Origin: SG8-41 sp036397875
GTDB taxonomy: Bacteria; Pseudomonadota; Gammaproteobacteria; Burkholderiales; SG8-41
Assembly: GCA_036397875.1 (NCBI GenBank)
Contig: DASWIC010000102.1
Span: 1 to 6,388 of the forward strand
Length of the DNA: 6,388 bases
Direction of reading: 5' to 3'
Under the pieces are notes generated by a model. It saw nothing but the letters and a program-made list of their open reading frames with translations. It was not told where the DNA came from and made no database searches. How positions within the stretch are numbered: position 1 is the stretch's first letter; each line of letters starts with the position of its first letter. This document shows positions 1 through 5,703 of the stretch, one piece after another. A program made the position numbers and the translations under genes.

Positions 1-269
1 TCGCCCAAATCATCACCGACGTCACCATCAATCTTCCCAACTCGCGCGAGCACGAGGTCGAAGCCGACCGCATCGGCGTCGAGCTCGCCGCCCGTGCGGG
101 CTACGATCCGCGCGCCGCGGTCACGCTGTGGCAGAAGATGGGCCAGGCGGGCGGCGCCACGCCACCGCCATTTCTGTCGACGCACCCTTCCCCGCAGAAT
201 CGCCAGAACGACCTCGCGGCGTACGCGGCACGGGTGATGCCGCTCTACGAATCCGCGCGCAAGCGCTGA
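1..269 (+). CDS. M48-family zinc metallopeptidase, C-terminal end only (partial)
   Basis: This is the last 88 codons of a gene that begins before the window. The reading frame starts at base 3 and stops at TGA 267-269. The visible protein has the signature HEVEADRIG (glutamate of EAD at bases 60-62). In M48 peptidases this follows the HExxH helix and supplies the third zinc ligand. It continues with a helical stretch AARAGYDPRAAVTLWQKM and then FLSTHPSPQNR, the conserved C-terminal block of the LoiP/YcaL/BepA-like branch. Such enzymes are usually periplasmic or outer-membrane-attached proteases that degrade misfolded envelope proteins. The HExxH motif and any signal or lipoprotein sequence lie outside the window, so localisation is inferred from the family. 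The C-terminus ends soon after the STHP block with no TPR tail, which favours a LoiP/YcaL-like enzyme over BepA. The gene converges on the DUF1015 gene, 13 bases away. Confidence 0.88.
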   Translation, partial: AQIITDVTINLPNSREHEVEADRIGVELAARAGYDPRAAVTLWQKMGQAGGATPPPFLSTHPSPQNRQNDLAAYAARVMPLYESARKR

Positions 270-282
270 ACATCACGCTCGC

Positions 283-1524
283 TTAGTCCAATACGTGTGA
301 TACGAGCCCGTCCGCCAGCTTGGGCTCGAACCAGGTGGATTTCGTCGGCATGACGCCGCCGGCATCGGCAACCGCCATCATGTCCTCCATGCGCGTGGGA
401 TGAAGGGCGAAGGCGGCGGTCATCTCGCCGCTGTTTACGCGCTTCTCCAGCTCCGCGAGTCCGCGGATGCCGCCAACGTAATCGATGCGCTGGTCCCGGC
501 GCAGATCCTTGATGCCCAGAATGGGCGCCAGCAAATGGTCGGACAGCAGCTGCGCGTCGAGCCGGGCGACGGGGTCGCTGGTGGGAATCAGCTCACGGCG
601 GATCGTCAGCCGGTACCATTGGCCGGCGAGATACAGGCCGAATTCGGCGGGCTTCGCCGGCTTTACCGGCGCGGCGCTCGATGCCACGGCGAAGTTTTCC
701 CGCAACCGCGCAAGAAATGCCCCGATGTCCATGCCGTTCAGGCCGGAGACCACGCGGTTATAGTCGAGAATCTTCATCTGGTGGTGCGGGAAGATCACCG
801 ACAGGAACCAGTTGTAATTTTCCTCCCCGGTATGGCGCGGATTGGCGGTGCGGCGCGCGCGGGCAACGCGCGAGGCCGCCGCCGAGCGGTGGTGGCCGTC
901 GGCGATGTAGAGGGCGGGCAGGGCGTCGAGGGCCCGGGTCAGCCGCGCCTGGATCTCGGCCCCGGGCACCACCCATAGGGAGTGGCGGACGCCGTCGTCG
1001 GCGGTGGCATCGGCGTCGGGCGCGCCGGCCGCGCAGCGGGCCAGGATGTCGTCGACTTCCTGCGCCTTCGGATACGCGACCATGACCGGGCCGGTCTGGG
1101 CGTTCAGGGCCTCGATCTGGCGTACGCGGTCGTTTTCCTTGTCGGCCTGGGTGTGCTCGTGCTTGCGGATGCGGTTCGTGTCGTATTCCGCCACCGAGGC
1201 CGCGGCCACCAGGCCGGTCTGGGCATGCCCGCCCATCACCAGGCGGTAGACGTAATAGCAGCGCGCCGGGTCGCGGACGAGGACGCCATCGCGCAGCGTG
1301 CGCCCCAGATTTTCCGCTGCCTTGGCATAGACTTGAGGGGCGTACGGGTCGGTCCCCTTGGGCAAGTCGATCTCCGGCTTGGAGATATGCAGGAAGCTCC
1401 ACGACTTGCCGGCGGCGCGTGCGCGTGCTTCGTCGCTGGATAGCACGTCGTAGGGAGGAGCGATGACTTCAGCGGCACGGCCGGATGCCGGGCGCAGGCC
1501 GGCGAAGGGGCGAATCAGGGGCAT
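283..1524 (-). CDS. DUF1015-family protein, possible ParB-like-fold kinase
   Basis: This is a complete 413-residue protein, matching the usual length of the DUF1015 family (about 400-420). Recognisable blocks in order are the N-terminal RPFAGLRP and APPYDVL (residues about 5-28), KHEHTQADKENDR (121-133), and ADGHHRSAAA (208-217). The DGHHR loop (209-213) resembles the phosphate-binding loop of the ParB/sulfiredoxin-like fold, which includes the archaeal free-serine kinase SerK. From memory, DUF1015 genes often lie beside serA/serC in other bacteria, so a small-molecule kinase role linked to serine is a plausible inference, not something shown here. No signal peptide or membrane segment is visible, so it is probably cytoplasmic. 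The ATG at 1522-1524 is chosen because the family N-terminus starts there and AAGGA lies six bases upstream. It begins three bases after the stop of the membrane-protein gene and is probably translationally coupled to it. It ends with TAA at 283-285. Confidence 0.9.
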   Translation of the reverse strand: MPLIRPFAGLRPASGRAAEVIAPPYDVLSSDEARARAAGKSWSFLHISKPEIDLPKGTDPYAPQVYAKAAENLGRTLRDGVLVRDPARCYYVYRLVMGGHAQTGLVAAASVAEYDTNRIRKHEHTQADKENDRVRQIEALNAQTGPVMVAYPKAQEVDDILARCAAGAPDADATADDGVRHSLWVVPGAEIQARLTRALDALPALYIADGHHRSAAASRVARARRTANPRHTGEENYNWFLSVIFPHHQMKILDYNRVVSGLNGMDIGAFLARLRENFAVASSAAPVKPAKPAEFGLYLAGQWYRLTIRRELIPTSDPVARLDAQLLSDHLLAPILGIKDLRRDQRIDYVGGIRGLAELEKRVNSGEMTAAFALHPTRMEDMMAVADAGGVMPTKSTWFEPKLADGLVSHVLD

Positions 1525-1527
1525 GGC

Positions 1528-2139
1528 CTATCCTTGCTTCTGTGGCGTGGGGGCTGCATACACTGGCCGCGTGAGAAAGCGCCGGCGCAGCGCGCGACCG
1601 ATCATCACCCCGGTGAAAAATCCGACCAACGCACCCCCCAGGAAAATATTGGTGCCCAGCGTCCGCAGGTAGCGCGGTTCGACGCTCCCTGCCCGCGCCA
1701 CGTAGCGGGCCACGTGATCGCCCCCGCCCGTGCGCCAGTTCAGCTCCACGACCTGTCCTGAGCCTGTCCTGAGCCCGGTCGAAGGGCCTGTCGAAGGGGC
1801 TTGCCCGGAGGCGGGCTCTTCGGAAACGGTAAATGACGCCTCGCCGGCGTCGCCGATTTTCACGCGGGCGGCCCGCTCGGGCAGGAGGAGGGTCGCTCCG
1901 GGGCGCTTTCCGGCGACCTCCTGCCACTCGCTCCACGGCACGACGAAATAGTCCCGCGGTTCCGGGCGGCCGCGCTCGCCGTCAAAGGCGATCAACGGAA
2001 AATGCGCGGGTGGTTTCTCGCCCTCCCCGTGCTGCCACGCCGAAGCGTGCGAGATGAAGTAGCTTGCGAACGCCGTCACGGTGAGGAACACCAGCAGCTC
2101 GGTGCCGAGTATCAGGGCGCGCAGGACTACGGGATTCAT
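1528..2139 (-). CDS. Hypothetical protein with two predicted membrane segments
   Basis: I do not recognise this family. The protein has 203 residues from ATG 2137-2139 to TAG 1528-1530. A hydrophobic segment spans about residues 8-29 and a second about 163-183. The second is followed by RALRRRF, so the positive-inside rule puts both ends in the cytoplasm and the intervening 130 residues in the periplasm. That middle part contains DYFVVPWSEWQEVAGKRPG and shows no cysteine pair or catalytic motif. Residues 114-130 (proline, serine, threonine and glycine rich) are encoded by a repeat element and probably form a flexible loop. The start is chosen because it opens directly into the hydrophobic segment and no ATG or GTG in the same frame is seen just upstream. 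The ribosome binding site is weak (GGA-rich only). It begins 29 bases after mfd and ends three bases before the DUF1015 gene, so it is probably co-transcribed with both. Confidence 0.75.
   Translation of the reverse strand: MNPVVLRALILGTELLVFLTVTAFASYFISHASAWQHGEGEKPPAHFPLIAFDGERGRPEPRDYFVVPWSEWQEVAGKRPGATLLLPERAARVKIGDAGEASFTVSEEPASGQAPSTGPSTGLRTGSGQVVELNWRTGGGDHVARYVARAGSVEPRYLRTLGTNIFLGGALVGFFTGVMIGRALRRRFLTRPVYAAPTPQKQG
1531..1535 (-). promoter_or_regulatory. Ribosome binding site of the DUF1015 gene, inside the upstream gene's end
   Basis: On the minus strand AAGGA lies six bases before the ATG at 1522-1524. It falls within the last two sense codons of the upstream membrane-protein gene (CAA GGA, followed by TAG at 1528-1530). 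Ribosomes finishing the upstream gene would therefore stop over the next start site, which is the usual arrangement for translational coupling. It supports the chosen DUF1015 start and a shared transcript. Confidence 0.75.
1752..1799. repeat. Compact dispersed-type repeat inside a coding region
   Basis: On the plus strand an 11-base unit CCTGTCCTGAG occurs twice in direct tandem (1752-1762 and 1763-1773). It is followed by two copies of GTCGAAGGG (1778-1786 and 1790-1798) set 12 bases apart. Read on the minus strand the element is two CTTCGAC-type units followed by two GCTCAGGACAG units. From memory, a CTTCGACAGGCTCAGGACAG-like sequence is a frequent dispersed repeat in environmental bacterial genomes; I cannot name a formal family. 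The stretch is about 48 bases (16 codons) and leaves the host gene's frame open. It encodes residues 114-130, including a doubled PSTG. Confidence 0.75.
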
Positions 2140-2168
2140 CCGTCCACGTCCATCTTTCGGGTCCCCGA

Positions 2169-5100
2169 TTATGCCAGTTCGCCGAACGCCTCGCGCACGG
2201 CCGTGACGCGGTCCCTCACGTCGGGGAGCTTCAGCTCGATGCGCAGCCGGTCCTGCCCCGCGAGCCGGTAGTGCTTCTTCTGCCGCACCAGGTTCAGCAC
2301 TTTGGCCGGCTCGATGGGAGGCTTCGCGATGAATTGCAGCTGGATCGCCGTTTCGGCTGCGTCGATGCGCGCGATGCCCAGCGGCTCGCCAAGAACGCGC
2401 AGGCGGTGGCACTCGATCAGCGCGCGCGCCGGCTCGGGCAGGATCCCGAAGCGGTCGACCAGCTCCTCCCGCAGCGCGTCGAGCGCTTCCAGCGACTCGC
2501 AGCCGGCAAGCCGCTTGTAGAGCACGAGCCGCTCGTGCACGTCGCTCACGTAGTCCGCCGGCAGCAGCGACGGCACGTGAAGATTGATCTCGGCGGTGAT
2601 GGCGAGCGGGGCCGCGGGATCGGGCTCGCGACCGTTCCTGAGCGAGCGCACCGCGGCGTCGAGCATGCGCACGTAGAGATTGAAGCCGACCTCCTGCATC
2701 TCGCCGCTTTGCGACTCGCCCAGCACTTCGCCTGCCCCGCGAATCTCGAGATCGTGCATTGCGAGGAAGAAGCCGGAGCCGAGCTCTTCCATCATCTGGA
2801 TCGCCTCCAGCCGCTTCTGCGCCTGGGCGGTGATGGTGCCTTCGTCGGGCAGCAGCAGGTAGGCGTAGGCCTGATGGTGCGAGCGGCCCACGCGCCCCCG
2901 CAGCTGGTGCAGCTGCGCGAGCCCGAACTTGTCGGCCCGGTTGATGATGATGGTGTTGGCGGTCGGCACGTCGATCCCGGTCTCGATGATGGTGGTGCAC
3001 ACGAGGACGTTGAAGCGCTGCTGGTAGAAGTCGCGCATGACGTGCTCGAGCTCGCGCTCGCGCATTTTCCCGTGCGCGACACGGATGCGCGCTTCGGGGA
3101 GAAGCTTGGTCAGCGCTGCCTCGACGTGGCCGATGGTGTCGATGTCGTTGTGCAGGAAATAAATCTGGCCGCCGCGCTTCAGCTCCCGCAGCGCCGCCTC
3201 GCGGATGAGCGCCCGGCTGTGGCGTGCGACGAACGTCCTGATCGCGAGCCGGCGCTCGGGGGCCGTCGCAATCACGGAAAAGTCGCGCAGGCCCTCCAGC
3301 GCCATCGCCAGGGTACGCGGGATCGGGGTCGCCGTGAGCGTCAACACGTCCACTTCCGCGCGCAGGGCCTTCAGCCGCTCCTTCTGCCGCACGCCGAAGC
3401 GGTGCTCCTCGTCGATGATGACGAGCCCGAGCTGCTTGAACTTGACGTCTCGGGAAAGCAGCTTGTGGGTGCCGATCGCGATGTCGACGCGGCCCTCGGC
3501 CAGGCCGGCGAGGGCGCTGGCGGTCTCCTTGCCGGTGCGGAAGCGCGAAAGCTCCGCGATCCGGACCGGCCAGTCGGCGAAGCGGTCGGAGAAGGTAGTG
3601 AGGTGCTGCTCCGCGAGCAGCGTCGTCGGCACCAGCACCGCGACCTGTCTTCCGTCGGCCACCGCGACATAGGCGGCGCGCAGCGCGACCTCCGTCTTGC
3701 CGAAGCCGACGTCGCCGCAGATCAGGCGGTCCATCGGCTTGCCGTTCTTCAGGTCGTCCAGCACGGCGTTGATCGCGGCGGCCTGATCGGGCGTCGCCTC
3801 GAACGGGAAGTCCTCCGCGAACGCGTCGTAGTCGTGTCCCTTGACCTGGAACGCGTAGCCCTGGCGCGCGGCGCGCCGGGCGTAGAGCGCGAGGAGCTCC
3901 ACCGCGGTATCGCGGACCTGCTTCGCGGCCTTGCGCTTCGCCTTGTCCCATTGGCCGCTGCCGAGCTGGTGCAGCGGCGCGGCCTCCGCCGGCGCGCCGC
4001 TGTAGCGCGAGACGAGATGCAGGCTCGAAACCGGCACGTAGAGCTTGTCGCCGCCCGCGTATTCCAGCGTCAGGAACTCGGTCTCGCCCTCGCCGAGGTC
4101 GAGGGTGACCAGGCCGAGGTAGCGGCCGATGCCGTGGCTCTCGTGCACGACCGGGTCGCCGGGCTTGATCTCGGAGAGGTCGCGCAGCATGCCCTCCGGG
4201 GAAGCGCGGGGGGCGCCTTCGCGCCCGCGCCGCGGCCGCGCCTGCTGCTCATAGAGCTCGTTCTCCGTGACGATCGCGAGCGGCGGCACCGCGAGCGCGA
4301 AACCGGAGTGCAGGGGGCCCACGCCGAGCATGAAGGGCTCGGCAGCGCCGGCAAAGCGCGCGAAATTGTCCGCGGGCGCCGGGTTCAGCGCGTGCTGGCC
4401 GAAGTACTCGAGCAGCGTCTCGCGCCGCCCCGGGCTCTCGGCCAGCACCAGAACGCGGCCCGGGAACGACTCGCGGAAGGCCCGCAAGCGGTGAAGTGGG
4501 TCAGCCGCGCGTCGTTCAATGGCCAAGGGCGGCAGTGCCGCCGTCGCCGGCTGAGGCATTGGGTGAGGGGGCAGCTCGGTCGTCTCGCTCCCGCCCGGCA
4601 TTTCAAGGCGCGCATAGGGTTTGACGGCGCCGAAGAACTGGTCCGTGGTCAGGAACAGCTCGTGCGGCGGCAGGGCGGGATGGTCGTGGTCGCCCCGCAG
4701 CACGGCGTAGCGCGCGTGCGTGTCGCTCCAGAATTGCTCGATGGCGCCCTGCAAGCCCGGCTGCACGCACAGCAGCGCATCCTGCGGCAGATAATCGGTG
4801 ATGATCGCGGTCTTCTCGAAAAACAACGGCAGGTAATACTCGATGCCGGCGGCGACCACGCCCTTCGAGACGTCCTTGTAGACGCGGCTGCGCGATGGAT
4901 CGCCCTCGAATTTTTCGCGGAAATTGCGGCGGAACCGGGTCTGGGCTTCCGCGTCCAGCGGGAACTCGCGTGCCGGCAGCAGGCGGACCTCGTTCACCTT
5001 GTAGATCGAGCGCTGGCTGTCCACGTCGAAGCTGCGGATGGTTTCCACCAGATCATCGTCGAGCTCGATGCGGTAGGGGACCGCGCTGCCCATGGGAAAG

Positions 5101-5603
5101 AGGTCGATCAGCCCCCCGCGCACGCAATACTCTCCGGGCGCCACGACCTGCGTGACGTGCGCGTATCCCGCGGTCACCAGCTGGCGGCGCAATTCGTCGG
5201 GCGCGAGCGTTGCACCCTGCCTGAAATAGAACGAGCGGCCGGCCAGGTACTCGACCGGCGCGACCCGGTAGAGCGCCGTCGTGACCGGGATGATGACCGC
5301 GTCGAGGGCGCGTTGCATGAGCTGGTAGAGCGTTGCGAGCCGTTCCGAGACCAGGTCCTGGTGCGGCGACAGCTGGTCGTAGGGCAATGTTTCCCAGTCC
5401 GGAAACAGGCGAACCCGGAGTCCCGGGGCGAAGAACGGCATTTCTTCCAGCAGACGCTGCGCGTCGCGGGCGGTCGCGGTGATGACGGCGAGCGGCCGGC
5501 CCGCGCGCGCCAGCTCGGAGAGCATCAGCGCGTCAGCGGAGCCGTGGAGCGGCGCCGTACGCGCGCGGCTCCCCGCCGCAGGTACCTGGAAAGGGATGAG
5601 CAT
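2169..5603 (-). CDS. mfd: Transcription-repair coupling factor Mfd
   Basis: This is a complete 1144-residue protein (E. coli Mfd is 1148). Mfd is a DNA translocase that pushes stalled RNA polymerase off DNA and recruits UvrA for strand-specific excision repair. The UvrB-like N-terminal module holds FPDWETLPYD and SPHQD. The UvrA-binding region includes VRGGLIDLFPMGS from R162. The RNA-polymerase interaction domain spans about 477-548 (PGDPVVHESHGIGRY, then KLYVPVSSLHLVSRY). The RecG-like motor has Walker A GDVGFGKT (630-637, catalytic K636), Walker B DEEH (731-734), TATPIPRTL (from 757) and motif VI QLRGRVGR (about 900-907). The C-terminal autoinhibitory domain begins near 1000 (PSLLP from 1011). 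All motor residues look intact. The start is supported by alignment of residues 1-60 with E. coli Mfd, although no Shine-Dalgarno precedes it. It is the first gene of a likely three-gene minus-strand unit and is divergent from gor. Confidence 0.98.
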   Translation of the reverse strand: MLIPFQVPAAGSRARTAPLHGSADALMLSELARAGRPLAVITATARDAQRLLEEMPFFAPGLRVRLFPDWETLPYDQLSPHQDLVSERLATLYQLMQRALDAVIIPVTTALYRVAPVEYLAGRSFYFRQGATLAPDELRRQLVTAGYAHVTQVVAPGEYCVRGGLIDLFPMGSAVPYRIELDDDLVETIRSFDVDSQRSIYKVNEVRLLPAREFPLDAEAQTRFRRNFREKFEGDPSRSRVYKDVSKGVVAAGIEYYLPLFFEKTAIITDYLPQDALLCVQPGLQGAIEQFWSDTHARYAVLRGDHDHPALPPHELFLTTDQFFGAVKPYARLEMPGGSETTELPPHPMPQPATAALPPLAIERRAADPLHRLRAFRESFPGRVLVLAESPGRRETLLEYFGQHALNPAPADNFARFAGAAEPFMLGVGPLHSGFALAVPPLAIVTENELYEQQARPRRGREGAPRASPEGMLRDLSEIKPGDPVVHESHGIGRYLGLVTLDLGEGETEFLTLEYAGGDKLYVPVSSLHLVSRYSGAPAEAAPLHQLGSGQWDKAKRKAAKQVRDTAVELLALYARRAARQGYAFQVKGHDYDAFAEDFPFEATPDQAAAINAVLDDLKNGKPMDRLICGDVGFGKTEVALRAAYVAVADGRQVAVLVPTTLLAEQHLTTFSDRFADWPVRIAELSRFRTGKETASALAGLAEGRVDIAIGTHKLLSRDVKFKQLGLVIIDEEHRFGVRQKERLKALRAEVDVLTLTATPIPRTLAMALEGLRDFSVIATAPERRLAIRTFVARHSRALIREAALRELKRGGQIYFLHNDIDTIGHVEAALTKLLPEARIRVAHGKMRERELEHVMRDFYQQRFNVLVCTTIIETGIDVPTANTIIINRADKFGLAQLHQLRGRVGRSHHQAYAYLLLPDEGTITAQAQKRLEAIQMMEELGSGFFLAMHDLEIRGAGEVLGESQSGEMQEVGFNLYVRMLDAAVRSLRNGREPDPAAPLAITAEINLHVPSLLPADYVSDVHERLVLYKRLAGCESLEALDALREELVDRFGILPEPARALIECHRLRVLGEPLGIARIDAAETAIQLQFIAKPPIEPAKVLNLVRQKKHYRLAGQDRLRIELKLPDVRDRVTAVREAFGELA

Positions 5604-5617
5604 GGAAAAAGGGCGTT

Positions 5618-5623
5618 ATTATA
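5618..5623 (-). promoter_or_regulatory. Probable -10 element of the mfd promoter
   Basis: The minus strand reads GGTATAATAACG, a perfect TATAAT, in the divergent region just before mfd. The hexamer 17 bases further upstream (CGAATT) is a poor -35, so the promoter would depend mainly on the -10 or on an activator. Transcription would start near 5611, only about eight bases before the mfd ATG. On the plus strand the overlapping bases 5617-5622 read TATTAT, so a weak -10 for gor could occupy the same site. This is a pattern match only. Confidence 0.5.
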
Positions 5624-5645
5624 CCGGCACTTAAAGTCGGAATTC

Positions 5646-5671
5646 GTGATGAGTGATTTGTGATGAGTGAT
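5646..5671. repeat. 12-base direct repeat in the mfd/gor intergenic region
   Basis: GTGATGAGTGAT occurs at 5646-5657 and again at 5660-5671, separated by TT. Within each copy GTGAT-like words recur, so the stretch is also low in complexity compared with the surrounding GC-rich coding DNA. It lies upstream of both the mfd -10 and the gor ribosome binding site. It could be a simple tandem duplication or a paired protein-binding site. I do not recognise an operator. Confidence 0.7.
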
Positions 5672-5690
5672 GGGCTCGTAACCCCACTTC

Positions 5691-5696
5691 AAGGAG
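5691..5696 (+). promoter_or_regulatory. Ribosome binding site of gor
   Basis: AAGGAG ends seven bases before the ATG at 5704-5706, a near-ideal Shine-Dalgarno sequence and spacing. It fixes the gor start, which also matches the N-terminus of E. coli Gor. It contrasts with mfd on the other side of the same intergenic region, which has no visible Shine-Dalgarno. Confidence 0.85.
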
Positions 5697-5703
5697 CTCC
5701 GAA

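Noticed and set aside
261..284. Short inverted repeat AAGCG...CGCTT at the convergent gene ends, as a possible terminator
   Set aside because: The stem is only five bases with a 14-base loop and no following T-run, too weak to call.
400..1443. Several plus-strand open frames opposite the DUF1015 gene
   Set aside because: They are antisense shadows of a complete DUF1015 protein. None shows a domain.
1752..1799. A CRISPR-like or mobile-element interpretation of the repeat cluster
   Set aside because: The units are 9-11 bases, adjacent or overlapping, with no spacer structure, no terminal inverted repeats and no transposase. A small dispersed repeat fits better.
2140..3951. A minus-strand extension that would fuse the membrane protein to about 600 upstream residues
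   Set aside because: The extension lies in another frame of mfd, is arginine and alanine rich with no domain, and the hydrophobic N-terminus of the membrane protein begins exactly at ATG 2137-2139.
2271..5663. A very long open frame (1130 codons) on the plus strand, antisense to almost the whole of mfd
   Set aside because: Mfd on the minus strand is unambiguous. In GC-rich DNA the antisense frame is commonly stop-free. The conceptual protein is rich in Arg, Ala, Gln and His with no recognisable domain and overlaps the divergent promoter.
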